A stretch of DNA of 64,000 nt. It comes from Hymenobacter elongatus. GTDB lineage: Bacteria; Bacteroidota; Bacteroidia; Cytophagales; Hymenobacteraceae. Shown here in pieces: positions 1-8,985 of the stretch (positions within the stretch are counted from its first letter, which is position 1; each line of letters opens with the position of its first letter). The DNA lies in NCBI RefSeq assembly GCF_004745955.1, contig NZ_SRLD01000024.1, positions 1 through 64,000 on the forward strand, written 5' to 3'. The translations under genes were made by a program, and so were the position numbers. The notes beneath the pieces were generated by a model, which was not told the DNA's origin, did not search any database, and was given only the letters and a program-made list of their open reading frames with translations.

Positions 1-85
1 CAAGGGCCTGCAACTCGGTGTATTTTTGCTCGGCCAACGCTAGGTATTCGGCCTTACTCATGGCGGTGGAGGGGGCTGTAGTCAT
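1..85 (-). CDS. N-terminus of an unidentified protein, cut by the window edge
   Basis: Only the first 28 codons are present, reading leftward from ATG at 85. The peptide begins MTTAPSTAMSKAEYLAL and continues with acidic and Gln-rich residues (AEQKYTELQAL). A second in-frame ATG at 61 (MSKAEYL) could be the real start. There is no signal peptide. The amphipathic helix-like start reminds me of N-termini of some Bacteroidota transposase-like proteins, but 28 residues cannot decide this. It is divergent from the pullulanase gene, with repeats between the two. Confidence 0.55.
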   Translation of the reverse strand, partial: MTTAPSTAMSKAEYLALAEQKYTELQAL

Positions 86-129
86 GACCTAAGTTACGAA
101 TACGCAGCGACAATTTGGGTTGCACCCTG

Positions 130-218
130 TCATGCTGAGCTTGTCGAAGCATCTCTACCGCTTCGTTGAATTACCGTTGCAACGAAGCGGTAGAGATGCT
201 TCGACAAGCTCAGCATGA
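130..218. repeat. Dispersed palindromic repeat, copy 1
   Basis: Two 38-bp arms (130-167 and 181-218) are perfect reverse complements around a 13-nt loop. The arms contain the core GCTTGTCGAAGCATCTCT that recurs at 267-300, 16152-16200, 27892-28038, 33354-33525, 40609-40790 and 63132-63218. This is the cleanest hairpin of the family and contains no coding potential. It is probably a REP- or MITE-like element. Confidence 0.9.
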
Positions 219-266
219 CCGTTTTTAAGAGCTCAGACAGCTTCTTAGTAATCTGATTGCCATTGC

Positions 267-300
267 TAGAGATGCTTCGCAAGCTCAGCATGACACGAAA
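267..300. repeat. Dispersed repeat, half copy
   Basis: Only the right arm is present (TAGAGATGCTTCGCAAGC followed by TCAGCATGACACGAAA), with one base missing from the usual core. The ACACGAAA tail is the same as in the copies at 16152 and 27892, so the repeat unit extends beyond the core palindrome. The partner left arm is absent or is supplied by copy 1. Confidence 0.75.
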
Positions 301-486
301 AACAACCCCCCAAACACGTAAGACGCTGTTAAAAATCGGCAGTGGCTAACGCTTCTGACCTCGAAGGCTTGTTCGTGGCCAGGTAAGCATAGAGTTGAAG
401 AACTGAAGATGCCCGGAATGGCTCTTTTGTAGTGTCGACAACCCGGGAATTGTCTGGTTTTACCAAGCCTTAGGTTTCCTTCACTG

Positions 487-521
487 AAAAGCCCTTTCCC
501 GCTCGTGCGGGAAAGGGCTTT
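487..521. terminator. Bidirectional hairpin terminator
   Basis: A stem of about 16 bp (AAAAGCCCTTTCCCGC paired with GCGGGAAAGGGCTTT) closes a 4-nt tcgt loop, with A/T runs on both sides. It lies between two divergently transcribed genes, where no terminator is needed. It may be the remnant of a lost gene. Confidence 0.7.
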
Positions 522-633
522 GTGGTAGAAGCGAGGCACGTACTGCGCAGAGGACGACATTGCTTCGGCTTGCGCCTCGCAATGTCGTCCTGATCCTGCC
601 CATTCCCGGCCGCTTTTCAGCAACTTTGCTTTC

Positions 634-2643
634 ATGAAGTTTCTGTCGTTTCTCAGCCTGCTCCTCGTGGCTGCTGCCTGCGCCGTATCGCCCAAAACGG
701 GCGCTAAACTCCCCGATTTCGCCACCTACCCCACCTACTCCGGCTCCGACCTGGGCCTGACGTTCGTGCGGGGCCAGGCTACGCTGCGGGTGTGGGCTCC
801 CACGGCCGAAAACCTGCAGCTCAAGCTCTACGCGGAGGGCACGGGCGGCGAGCCGGTGTCCACGTATGCCATGCAGAAGTCGGTGGGCGGCATGTGGGTG
901 CACCAGCTGCCGGCGCAGCCCCCGGGCCGGTTCTACGTGGTGCAGGCCACCATTCGGGGCCAGCAGATGGCCGAAGTGCCCGACCCGTATGTTCACGCCG
1001 TGGGCCTCAACGGCTTGCGCGGAGCCTTGCTTGACCCGGCCACCGCCAGCCCCGCCAACTGGCCCGACGACCGGCGCCCCGAGCTGAAGCAGGCCACCGA
1101 CATCGTGATTGGCGAGGCGCATGTGCGCGACCTGAGCATGCATCCGCAGTCGGGCATCGAGCACAAAGGCAAATTTCTGGGCGTGGCCGAAACCGGTACC
1201 CACGGCCCCGAAGGCGTAGGCAGCGGCTTGCAGCACTTGCTGGAGCTGGGCATCACGCACCTGCACCTGCTGCCCACCAACGACTTCGCCTCCGTGGACG
1301 AAAGCCAGCTGGGCGAAAACCGCTACAACTGGGGCTATGACCCGCTGCACTACTCCGTGCCCGAGGGCAGCTACGCCACCGACCCCGCCGACCCCGCCAG
1401 CCGCATCCGGGAGCTCAAGCAGCTCGTCCAGACCCTGCACCGGCGCGAACTGCGTCTTGTGCTCGACGTGGTGTACAACCATACCGCCAACGCCAGCCGC
1501 AGCTCCTTCGATCAGCTCGTGCCCGGCTACTACTACCGCCAAAAGCCCGACGGCACCTACTCCGATGCCACGGCCTGCGGCAATGAGGTGGCCTCCGAGC
1601 GGCCCATGGTACGCAAGCTCATCGTGGAATCGGTGGCGTACTGGGCCCGCGAATACCACGTCGACGGCTTCCGGTTCGATCTGATGGGCGTGCTGGACGT
1701 CCGCACCATGCGGGCCGTGCGCGTGGCTCTGGACGAAATTGACCACAGCATTTTTATCTACGGCGAAGGCTGGACGGCCGGCAGCAGCCCGCTGCCCGAA
1801 GCTGAGCGTGCCGTGAAAGCCAACGTGCTGAAGCTGGACCGCATTGCTGCTTTCGGCGACGAGCTGCGTGACGGAGTGAAGGGCCACTACGCCCGCCAGA
1901 CCGAGCCCGGCTTTGCCAGCGGCCAGCCCGGGCTGGAAGAAAGCGTGAAGTTCGGCATCGTGGGGGCCGTGCAGCACCCCCAGCTCGACTACGCGAAGGT
2001 GAATTACTCAAAAGCCGCGTGGGCCAACGAGCCCAGCCAAGCCATCAACTACGTGGCCTGCCACGACGACCGGGTGCTGTGGGACAAGCTCACGGTGGCC
2101 AATCCCGGTGCCCCGGAGGCCGAGCTGATCCGGATGGATTTGCTCAGCACCACCATCGTGTTTACTTCGCAGGGCATTCCGTTTCTGCCCATCGGCGACG
2201 AATTTCTGCGCACCAAGGGCGGCTCGCACAACTCCTACAACCTGCCCGACAACGTGAATCAGCTCGACTGGGCCCGCAAAACGCAGTATCGGGCGGTGTT
2301 CGACTTCTATCAGAAGCTCATTGCCCTGCGCCGTGCCCACCCCGCGTTCCGCCTGCCCACGCGGGAACTGGTGCAGCAGCACCTGGCGTTTTTGCCCGCT
2401 ATGCCCGCCAATACCATCGGCTACCAGCTCCGAAACCACGCGGGCGGCGACGCCTGGGGCACCATTACGGTGGTGTTCAATGGCAACCGCACGGCCACGG
2501 CCGTGCCGGTACCAGCCGGAGCCTATACGGTGGTGCTGCGCGGCGGCGAGCTGAACCCCAAGGGCCTGGACAAAATGGTGCAGCTGTCCGGTCAGCCGCT
2601 CAACTTGCCGGCCTCGTCGGCTCTCATTTTGGTGCAGCCTTAG
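634..2643 (+). CDS. pulA: Type I pullulanase, lipoprotein (GH13)
   Basis: This debranching enzyme hydrolyses alpha-1,6 links of pullulan or branched alpha-glucan. It has 669 residues. The start MKFLSFLSLLLVAAACAVS is a lipoprotein signal with Cys in AAAC, so it is probably membrane-anchored. An N-terminal beta domain (about 45-130) looks like CBM48. The pullulanase motif YNWGYDP is at 231-237. GH13 motifs follow: DVVYNH near 278, DGFRFD near 344 with the nucleophile Asp, YGEGW near 376 with the acid/base Glu, and CHDD near 476 with the third Asp. The last motif is more often SHDN in the family. Family assignment is firm; substrate is inferred. The aquaporin gene starts 68 bp downstream. Confidence 0.93.
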   Translation: MKFLSFLSLLLVAAACAVSPKTGAKLPDFATYPTYSGSDLGLTFVRGQATLRVWAPTAENLQLKLYAEGTGGEPVSTYAMQKSVGGMWVHQLPAQPPGRFYVVQATIRGQQMAEVPDPYVHAVGLNGLRGALLDPATASPANWPDDRRPELKQATDIVIGEAHVRDLSMHPQSGIEHKGKFLGVAETGTHGPEGVGSGLQHLLELGITHLHLLPTNDFASVDESQLGENRYNWGYDPLHYSVPEGSYATDPADPASRIRELKQLVQTLHRRELRLVLDVVYNHTANASRSSFDQLVPGYYYRQKPDGTYSDATACGNEVASERPMVRKLIVESVAYWAREYHVDGFRFDLMGVLDVRTMRAVRVALDEIDHSIFIYGEGWTAGSSPLPEAERAVKANVLKLDRIAAFGDELRDGVKGHYARQTEPGFASGQPGLEESVKFGIVGAVQHPQLDYAKVNYSKAAWANEPSQAINYVACHDDRVLWDKLTVANPGAPEAELIRMDLLSTTIVFTSQGIPFLPIGDEFLRTKGGSHNSYNLPDNVNQLDWARKTQYRAVFDFYQKLIALRRAHPAFRLPTRELVQQHLAFLPAMPANTIGYQLRNHAGGDAWGTITVVFNGNRTATAVPVPAGAYTVVLRGGELNPKGLDKMVQLSGQPLNLPASSALILVQP

Positions 2644-2711
2644 CCCCGCCGGGCGTAACCCGGCTCCGGTTTGCGCGTTGTTTCAACCTTCACGGTTCCG
2701 CAAAGCACCTT

Positions 2712-3557
2712 ATGGCCTTCGTTTCGGAAATGCTGGTTGCCTGGCGTCGTCATTGGCCGCATTATGCGGCGGAGGCGGCGGGTATTGGCTTCTTTATGCT
2801 GTGTTCGGCCCTGCTCACGATAGTGGTCGAGCACCCGGCTTTTCCGGTGCGTCCGGCGCTGGCTACCGCGCCCCTGCTGCGGCGTCTGCTGCTGGGCGTG
2901 GGCGTGGCCTTGGTTATCGTGTGCATCGTGTACAATCCGTGGGGTAAGAAGTCGGGGGCGCACATCAACCCTGCCGTGACGCTGGCCTTCTGGCAGCTCG
3001 GTAAAATCCGGCGGGCCGATGCCCTCTGGTACCTCCTGGCCCAGCTGGCCGGCGCACTGCTCATCGCCCAGGTTCTGCAAGCGGTATTGGGCGCGTACTA
3101 TGCACATCCGGCGGTGAATTTTATGCTCACCCAGCCTCCGCCGGGCCGCAATGGGCAGTGGGTGGCCTTCGGGGCGGAGCTCGGTATTTCCTTCCTGCTG
3201 ATGCTGGTTTTGCTGCTGGCGCTGCACCACGAGCGACTTAAAAGCACCGCCGGCTGGCTCATTGGCCTGTTGCTGCTGCTCTATATCACCTTCGAAAGCC
3301 CACTCTCCGGCATGAGTCTCAACCCGGCCCGCACGCTGGGCAGCGCCGTGGCCGCCGGTAGCTACGCGGGGCTGTGGCTGTATTGGGTAGCTCCCATTGC
3401 CGGCATGTGGCTGGCCACTATTCTCTTCACGGCCCTGCACAAAGGCCAGAGTCTGACCTGTGCGATTCTGGCCGGCTGTCCGGCGGCGCAGGGCAGCCCA
3501 CACGAGGCCGACTCGGCTACCGAGCCGCCCCGCTACCCGCAGGCCGTGGCCGAGTAG
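2712..3557 (+). CDS. MIP family channel (aquaporin or glycerol facilitator)
   Basis: A 281-residue inner-membrane channel for water or small neutral solutes, with about six hydrophobic helices. Both half-helix signatures are present: HINPAVT around residue 86 and SLNPARTLGSA around residue 204. The Arg after the second NPA is the selectivity-filter Arg of the family. The start at 2712 (MAFVSEML) gives a normal N-terminus; the frame is open much further upstream but overlaps pulA there. The C-terminal 40 residues are polar and not conserved. Whether it passes glycerol or only water cannot be read here. It converges on the patatin gene with a 15-bp gap. Confidence 0.9.
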   Translation: MAFVSEMLVAWRRHWPHYAAEAAGIGFFMLCSALLTIVVEHPAFPVRPALATAPLLRRLLLGVGVALVIVCIVYNPWGKKSGAHINPAVTLAFWQLGKIRRADALWYLLAQLAGALLIAQVLQAVLGAYYAHPAVNFMLTQPPPGRNGQWVAFGAELGISFLLMLVLLLALHHERLKSTAGWLIGLLLLLYITFESPLSGMSLNPARTLGSAVAAGSYAGLWLYWVAPIAGMWLATILFTALHKGQSLTCAILAGCPAAQGSPHEADSATEPPRYPQAVAE

Positions 3558-3572
3558 CCAATACGCGCGGCT

Positions 3573-5909
3573 CTACTCCAGGGCCCGGTCGCGGAAAAGC
3601 ACGAAGCCGATGTGAGCAAAGACGGCGAATTTGCGCTCATTATCATCGTAGTGAATGAACTGCAGCGCCGCCGGGCCCACCGGTGTCTGGTAGGTCAGGC
3701 TGGTCATGGCCGTGAGGTAGGGGCGGCTGACGCTCTGCACCCGTTGGGCCAGCACGGTATTCACTTTCTGCCGCTCCCAGGGCCGCACCAGTATGTGGCC
3801 ATACACTTCGGTGCGCCACTCCACCGGCCCAAGCACCGCCTTGATGTAGCGCAGGCCCACGGCCGCGTAGGCCGTGCCCCGGTAGCGGTCCAGAAATAAG
3901 GTGCGCGAGTCGGGGAGGGGCAGGAATACCGGCGACGACGTGAGCGAGGCGCGGTAGGTGCCAAAGCGCCCTTGGGTGCTGGCCACGGCATCGAAAATGT
4001 AGCCCCAGGCATTGACGCGGGTGCCCACAGAATCGACCTTGTTGAAGGTGAAATACTGCTCGATAAACAGGCTGGCCTTCAGAAAATCCTGGCCTTGGGT
4101 CCGCTCCTTCAGCTCGCCGGCGGTGGTGCCGGGCGTGTATTTTTCTTCGGCCAGCACGCCCCGGAAAGCGGCTTCCACGCGGCGGCCACTTACCGAATAC
4201 TGCCGCCGGTTCAGGGAGTTGCGCTCAAAGCGCAACGCCGCCGTCAGGCCCTGCAGGCGGTCTTGGTCGAGGACGGCATTGGTGCTGATTGCGTCGGTGT
4301 TGGCATACCGGTCGCGGTTCGTAAACAGGCCGCCGCTGAGAATGTAGCGGCTGCGGTAGTTGGGGCTGAAGCCAATCTGGAGCTCGGTCTTGAAGTCGCG
4401 CTGCTGGAGCTGGGTGTTCTGGGCGGCCTTACCCAGCAGGCCGCCGGTGTCCTGGTAGTTGAAGTTGTTGAAGGTGACGGTGGGCTCGAAGTAGAGTGGC
4501 ACGCGGCCCGGAATACTCATCCGGAACGAGCCCTCAGCCCCGTTATAAAAGCGCCCGATAGTGGTGTTGGCCTTCACCGTGTAGAGGTAGCGGTTGAGGT
4601 AGCGGTAGGCCCCGCCGATGTAAAAATTGCTCATCGAGCGGGTCGAGAGCATCACGCCCAGGTCGGCGGTCAGGTTGCTGTTCTGGCGCGCGTCCACGCT
4701 CAGCACGTAGCCTTCCTGCTTTTGGTCGTAGCGAATGCGCGGGTACACATTGTTGAAAAAGTCGTTGCTGACGAGCCGGTAGTAGCCTTCTTCCACGTCG
4801 CCGGGTGAGTAGCTGGAGCCGTTCTTCACGAAGAAGCGCCGCACGAAATCCTGCTGCTGGCGGGGCAGGCCCTGCACGGTTATCTGCTTGAAATCGGGGC
4901 GGGGCGCTTTTTCCTGGAACAAGCGGCGGCGCTCCTGTAGGGCCAGCGTGTCCTCGCGGCGCTGAATCCGGCGTAGCGTCAGGGCCATTTTGCGCTCAGC
5001 GGCCTGCTCGCCCAGCTGCACCAGCTGCTTCACCTTGTTGAAGTCGGCGGCCGTGATGCCGTCCAGATCAGGCTGGATAAAGATGCCGTTGCGGCCCACC
5101 GAGAGCGTGTCGGCCACGTTGGAACCCAGAAACACCAGGGTGCTGGTCAGGAGCTTGTCGTCTTTTTCCTTTGGGTATTTGCCGAAGGCCACGTCGCCCA
5201 CGTTCACTCCGATGATGATGTCGGGCTTGAACTCATCGGTCATGACGCCGGTGGGGAAATTATCGACCACCGCCCCGTCGAAGAGGTAGCGGCCATCGGC
5301 CTGCCGAATGGGTCGGAAAGCCAGCGGAAAAGCCATGGAGTTGCGCACGGCATCGGAGAGGGAGCCGCCGCGCTGCACCACTTTCTCGCGGGTAAACACT
5401 TCCGAAGCCACGGCCCGGTAGGGCACCAATAGCTTGTTGAAATCGTAGCCGGAAATGGCGCCGGCCGGGGCCAGCATGGTGGCCAGCACGTAGTTCAGCG
5501 TTACATCGTCGACCAGCTTGGGAGTTACCCGCGCCTTGAACGTCGTGTCTACGGCCAGGCGCAGGTGCAGGGCGGCGGGGGTGGGGTCGGCGTCGTAGTA
5601 ATTATACACTTTGCCTTCCAGCGGCTCGCCCGATACCCAACTCTGAAACTCGGGCTTGAGCACGATTTCCTCAATTTGCTTGGGCGAGTAGCCCGCCGCG
5701 TAGAGTGCCCCCACAATGGCTCCCATGCTGGTGCCCACGATGTAGTCGATGGGAATCCGGTTTTTCTCCAGTTGCTTGAGCACGCCCACATGAGCCAGCC
5801 CCTTGGCGCCGCCGCCGCTGAGCACGAGCCCTACTTTCTGAGCCGAAACGGGAGATATAGAAAAGGCCGAAACCAACAGAAGCAGGAGCCAGCAGTAGAC
5901 GTTGCGCAT
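3573..5909 (-). CDS. Patatin-like phospholipase fused to an outer-membrane beta-barrel
   Basis: A 778-residue protein with a signal peptide ([12 protein letters not shown]...VSA). The patatin domain covers about 25-300: oxyanion loop [12 protein letters not shown], nucleophile elbow GTSMG with Ser near 61, and catalytic DGA near 211. A POTRA-like segment (about 320-410, ITVQGL...FVRRFF) and a BamA/TamA-like beta-strand region follow to the C-terminus, ending in Phe-rich strands. This is the layout of type Vd autotransporters such as PlpD, which place a lipase across the outer membrane. The start was set at the ATG directly before the signal peptide, not 8 codons earlier. Domain calls are firm; surface exposure is inferred. 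Confidence 0.9.
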   Translation of the reverse strand: MRNVYCWLLLLLVSAFSISPVSAQKVGLVLSGGGAKGLAHVGVLKQLEKNRIPIDYIVGTSMGAIVGALYAAGYSPKQIEEIVLKPEFQSWVSGEPLEGKVYNYYDADPTPAALHLRLAVDTTFKARVTPKLVDDVTLNYVLATMLAPAGAISGYDFNKLLVPYRAVASEVFTREKVVQRGGSLSDAVRNSMAFPLAFRPIRQADGRYLFDGAVVDNFPTGVMTDEFKPDIIIGVNVGDVAFGKYPKEKDDKLLTSTLVFLGSNVADTLSVGRNGIFIQPDLDGITAADFNKVKQLVQLGEQAAERKMALTLRRIQRREDTLALQERRRLFQEKAPRPDFKQITVQGLPRQQQDFVRRFFVKNGSSYSPGDVEEGYYRLVSNDFFNNVYPRIRYDQKQEGYVLSVDARQNSNLTADLGVMLSTRSMSNFYIGGAYRYLNRYLYTVKANTTIGRFYNGAEGSFRMSIPGRVPLYFEPTVTFNNFNYQDTGGLLGKAAQNTQLQQRDFKTELQIGFSPNYRSRYILSGGLFTNRDRYANTDAISTNAVLDQDRLQGLTAALRFERNSLNRRQYSVSGRRVEAAFRGVLAEEKYTPGTTAGELKERTQGQDFLKASLFIEQYFTFNKVDSVGTRVNAWGYIFDAVASTQGRFGTYRASLTSSPVFLPLPDSRTLFLDRYRGTAYAAVGLRYIKAVLGPVEWRTEVYGHILVRPWERQKVNTVLAQRVQSVSRPYLTAMTSLTYQTPVGPAALQFIHYDDNERKFAVFAHIGFVLFRDRALE

Positions 5910-6048
5910 GGGGGAGGGTGGAGGAGTAGGCACCGGATTCGGTAGCGGCTTTCCCTACGCATTCAGCTAAGGGGAGTTGCCTGGGGTAGGGCCCGGCGGC
6001 AATATAGGGGCCGTTGCCGGAAGCGCAGCCACTGGCGCAGCCGAGCGA

Positions 6049-6450
6049 CTACCGAAGCGGCACGGAAGGAGTTTTACTTTGCCATTTCTTGAAGATGACG
6101 TACACGGCAGCCACCAGCAGCCCGAAGCCCAGCAGGTGGTTCCAGCCCAGCTTATCGGTTTTGAACACGTAGACCGCGCACAGCGTGAACACGGTCAGCG
6201 ACACCACTTCCTGGATAACCTTGAGCTGGAACAGGCTGAAAGGACCGCCGTTTTCCTGGAAGCCGAGGCGGTTGGCCGGCACCTGAAACACGTACTCGAA
6301 AAACGCCAGCCCCCAGCTCACCAGAATCACGCCTACCAGGCCCAGCCCGTGCAGCCACGAAATCTTGCGGAACTGCAGGTGCCCGTACCAGGCGAAGGTC
6401 ATGAACAGGTTGGAAATAGCGAGCAGCAGGATCGTGTAGAGACTTTTCAT
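6049..6450 (-). CDS. DUF486 / DMT-superfamily small membrane protein
   Basis: A 133-residue protein of four hydrophobic helices, beginning MKSLYTILLLAISNLFMTFAW. The motifs WGLAFFEY, PANRLG and FQLKVIQE are those I know from the DUF486 family, distant relatives of drug/metabolite transporters. Length matches the family. Function is unknown. It diverges from the potassium channel gene, 86 bp between start codons. Confidence 0.85.
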   Translation of the reverse strand: MKSLYTILLLAISNLFMTFAWYGHLQFRKISWLHGLGLVGVILVSWGLAFFEYVFQVPANRLGFQENGGPFSLFQLKVIQEVVSLTVFTLCAVYVFKTDKLGWNHLLGFGLLVAAVYVIFKKWQSKTPSVPLR

Positions 6451-6536
6451 GGGTTGGAAAAAAAAGGAAAGAGGGTGTACGCAGATGCTGCCGGCCCGTG
6501 GCGCGGCTTTTCGAAAGTAGCTACCTTAGACGGGCT

Positions 6537-7493
6537 ATGCCTTTCTCCTCTCGCTCAGCGGCCCCGCCTGCCGCCCCGCCCAGCTCCCTCGACCCCGGCA
6601 TCGGGGTGAACTTCGGCCGCCCCACGCGCCGGGCCATCAACCACGACGGCAGCTTCAACGTGCTGCGCCGCAGTAGCCGCAGCCACGTCCACGACCTCTA
6701 CCAGGAGCTGATAACGCTGTCGTGGGGACCGTTTATGGCCTTGCTCATGGGCGTGCTCACGCTGGTTAATGTGCTGTTTGCGGGGGGCTATCTGCTGCTT
6801 GGGCTCGATAACCTCAGCGGCACGGCGGCCCTGAGTCATATTCCGCCGTTTTTGCAGGCGTTCTTCTTCAGCGTCCAGACGTTTACTACCGTCGGCTACG
6901 GCAGCATTTCGCCCAACAGCATTGGCACGGGCGTGCTGGCCAGCGTGGAGGCGCTGACGGGGCTGTTAATGGCGGCGTTGGCCACGGGGCTGCTCTACGG
7001 CCGCTTCTCCCGGCCCCGCGCCGGTATTCTCTTCAGCCACACCGCCCTGATGTCGCGCCGCGCCGATGGTACCCGCAACCTGCAGTTTCGCGTCGCCAAC
7101 CGCCACCGCAGTACCCTCGTGGATCTGCGGGCCCGGGTGCTGCTGCAGTTCACCGACGCCAACGGCAACCGCAGCTACCAGGACCTGCCGCTGGAGCGCG
7201 AGTCGGTGTATTTCTTTCCTCTCAACTGGACCATCGTGCACGACATCACGCCCGAAAGCCCGCTCCACAACCTCACCGCCGCCGACCTGGCCGCGCGCGA
7301 AGCCGAAATCCTGATCCTGCTCAAAGGCTACGACGACACCTTCGCCCAGGACGTGCACTCCCGCAACTCCTACCGCTTCGACGAGCTGGAATGGGACCGG
7401 CGCTACGTGCGGGCCTACGACATCCGGGAAGACGGTATCCTGGTGCTCGACCTCGACCGGCTGCACGAGACGGAAGAGATTCAAGGTCTGTAG
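6537..7493 (+). CDS. Inward-rectifier type potassium channel (KirBac-like)
   Basis: A 318-residue inner-membrane K+ channel subunit, expected to be a tetramer. After a Pro/Ala-rich N-terminus come two transmembrane helices (about 65-90 and 130-155). The pore loop between them carries the selectivity filter TVGYG at 118-122. The C-terminal half is a soluble IRK-type beta domain (FSHTALMSRR, NLQFRVANRH). The start at 6537 is chosen because TACCTTAG, a near match to the -7 box, ends 8 nt before it, which suggests a very short leader. An upstream in-frame ATG at 6498 is possible. The filter is intact, so it is probably functional. Confidence 0.92.
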   Translation: MPFSSRSAAPPAAPPSSLDPGIGVNFGRPTRRAINHDGSFNVLRRSSRSHVHDLYQELITLSWGPFMALLMGVLTLVNVLFAGGYLLLGLDNLSGTAALSHIPPFLQAFFFSVQTFTTVGYGSISPNSIGTGVLASVEALTGLLMAALATGLLYGRFSRPRAGILFSHTALMSRRADGTRNLQFRVANRHRSTLVDLRARVLLQFTDANGNRSYQDLPLERESVYFFPLNWTIVHDITPESPLHNLTAADLAAREAEILILLKGYDDTFAQDVHSRNSYRFDELEWDRRYVRAYDIREDGILVLDLDRLHETEEIQGL

Positions 7494-7519
7494 CCTCTGG
7501 AGGCTGGCAGAACGGAGCG

Positions 7520-7667
7520 CTAGAGCGGTTTCGGATTCAGTGTACGAGGTCGCAGTAGCGCGAACTTTGTAGTTCGCGTCGCCGCGCCGGTAGAACGACT
7601 GCGAACGGCGTGGGGACGCGAACTACAAAGTTCGCGCTACTATCCATTGACCCCGAAACCGCGCTAG
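7520..7667. repeat. Nested inverted-repeat element
   Basis: Outer arms CTAGAGCGGTTTCGG (7520-7534) and CCGAAACCGCGCTAG (7653-7667) are complementary with one mismatch. Inside are 27-bp perfect arms (7554-7580, 7615-7641) that include GCGCGAACTTTGTAGTTCGC. The inner arm is itself partly palindromic. The 319-bp gap between genes holds only this element and the hairpin at 7747-7793. It is likely a MITE-like unit, different in sequence from the GCTTGTCGAAGC family. Confidence 0.85.
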
Positions 7668-7746
7668 TATTGTGCGTCCTGCTTCGACAAGTGTCCGCTA
7701 GATGGAGTAGGATGTGCGGTTCTATCTACAGACCTCACCTAACCAT

Positions 7747-7793
7747 CAGCTGGCCGTTCAAGCTCCCCAGCGGGGGTGTTGAACGGCCAGCTG
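7747..7793. terminator. Bidirectional hairpin
   Basis: A 15-bp perfect stem (CAGCTGGCCGTTCAA with its complement at 7779-7793) closes a 17-nt loop. It lies between the convergent potassium channel and phospholipase C-like genes, so it could terminate both. There is no clear U-tract. Confidence 0.65.
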
Positions 7794-7812
7794 GTTGTTG
7801 CGCAGTACCGCC

Positions 7813-8790
7813 TCAATCTTCGTGGCCCGGCACCACGGCCTGGGCCGGCGCGTTCTGGAGCTCGGTAGCTTCTTTGGCCAGGCGCTGCTTCTCGGTTTCG
7901 GAGGGCGTTCGGGGCAGCTTGCGCAGGTCGGGCTGGCCGGCATCTACCCAGCAGGTATACCAATAGCTGCTCACCAAATGCACGGCCAGCCGCATCTGCC
8001 GCTCCACCTGCCCGTTCAGACGCTGGTGGTAGTCGGTGGTGAACTCGCGGGAGTAGACGCGCACGGTTTGGTTGCCGCGCTCCTCAAAGCCAAATTTGCG
8101 GTCTTCGGCAAACTGCGCCGTTAGCTCCCGCTCGAAGCGCAGTACCGAATCGACGGCGGCGTGGGAGCGTTCCACGACCGACCAGATGGTTTGGGTTGGG
8201 TTCTCCAAATACGTCGGTGGGCCCACGAAAAAATCGTAGTTGGCGCTCAGAATTTCCGGCAGCCGACTTTCCCAAAAGCCATGAATACCGCGCTGCCCCG
8301 TCAGCTGCCCGTTGTAGTTGCGGGTGGTGTGCAGCGGCACGCAGGCATCGGCAATGTAATGGCCCATATCGGCCGAAAGACCCAGCACCCGGTCGGCGTC
8401 GCGGGCCTTGAAGGCTTCCGTGAGCTGGTATTTCATCCGGACCACGTGCCAGGGCACAATGCCGTGGCGCATCAGGGAGTCTTCGCCGTAGCGGGCCACG
8501 GCGTCGGCCCAGTTGTGCGGCAGCCGCGTCAGGGCGCTGTCGCCGTAGGCATCCACGTCCAGAAAGTGCCGGGCCGCCTCGCCGACCACCACCGAGCGCC
8601 GCGAGTCGGGGCGGGTAGCGTTGGTGGTCATGTAGTCGATATTGGCCTTATAAAACCCCACCATTTCGGGCGGCAGCGCAAAAACCGCCAGCCGGTTGAT
8701 GAGCCGATGCCCGAAAAACCCCCACGCCTGCGGCCGGTGGGGCAGCAGGAGCAATGCCAGAAGGAAAGCCAGAGCAAGGGTCTTACGCAT
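7813..8790 (-). CDS. Secreted zinc-dependent phospholipase C / S1-P1 nuclease-like protein
   Basis: A 325-residue protein with a clean signal peptide (MRKTLALAFLLALLLLP). The mature chain starts at AWGFFGHRLINRLAVF, where Trp and His at the new N-terminus match the zinc-site arrangement of the phospholipase C / S1-P1 nuclease fold. Further candidate ligands are in EAARHFLDVDAYG, DMGHYIADACVPLHTT and GIHGFWESRLPE. In this superfamily three zinc ions are bound by His and Asp along mostly helical chains. Whether it cleaves phospholipid or nucleic acid cannot be told from sequence. It acts outside the inner membrane. Confidence 0.8.
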   Translation of the reverse strand: MRKTLALAFLLALLLLPHRPQAWGFFGHRLINRLAVFALPPEMVGFYKANIDYMTTNATRPDSRRSVVVGEAARHFLDVDAYGDSALTRLPHNWADAVARYGEDSLMRHGIVPWHVVRMKYQLTEAFKARDADRVLGLSADMGHYIADACVPLHTTRNYNGQLTGQRGIHGFWESRLPEILSANYDFFVGPPTYLENPTQTIWSVVERSHAAVDSVLRFERELTAQFAEDRKFGFEERGNQTVRVYSREFTTDYHQRLNGQVERQMRLAVHLVSSYWYTCWVDAGQPDLRKLPRTPSETEKQRLAKEATELQNAPAQAVVPGHED

Positions 8791-8912
8791 ATCGTCAGGA
8801 GGCAGAAGTTGAAGTAGGTACTGGGGTAAAAGCAGCGCGTCATTTCACGCCAAGGCGAGGAGTCCCGCGTGTTGCTGCTGTCCCACATGACGCTCTGCCG
8901 ACACCCAAGTAA

Positions 8913-8964
8913 CAAAAAAAACCGCCTATCCGGGCCGCTTTTTCGCGGCTCGGATAGGCGGTTT
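8913..8964 (-). terminator. Rho-independent terminator of the ruvX-def operon
   Basis: A stem AAACCGCCTATCCG-GCCGC pairs with its complement around a short T-rich loop (one mismatch). On the minus strand it is followed by a run of T (8913-8920). It sits 22 bp past the def stop codon. Confidence 0.88.
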
Positions 8965-8985
8965 CTCGACTCGGTAAGCGCCCCG

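Larger units (their letters stand above)
86..633. other. Intergenic region with repeats, no gene
   Basis: About 550 bp between divergent genes. It holds a 38-bp-arm palindrome (130-218), a half copy of the same repeat (267-300) and a strong hairpin (487-521). Open frames here are short and lack family features. CAACTTTG at about 622-629, just before the pullulanase ATG, is one mismatch from the Bacteroidota -7 box TAnnTTTG and may be its promoter. Confidence 0.6.

Noticed and set aside
1..85. Transposase of an insertion sequence
   Set aside because: The 28 visible residues only vaguely recall such proteins; no inverted-repeat end of an IS was found to the right, so it is left as unidentified.
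130..300. Possible CRISPR array
   Set aside because: The repeats are long palindromes spread singly through the window, not regularly spaced direct repeats with unique spacers, and no cas gene is present.
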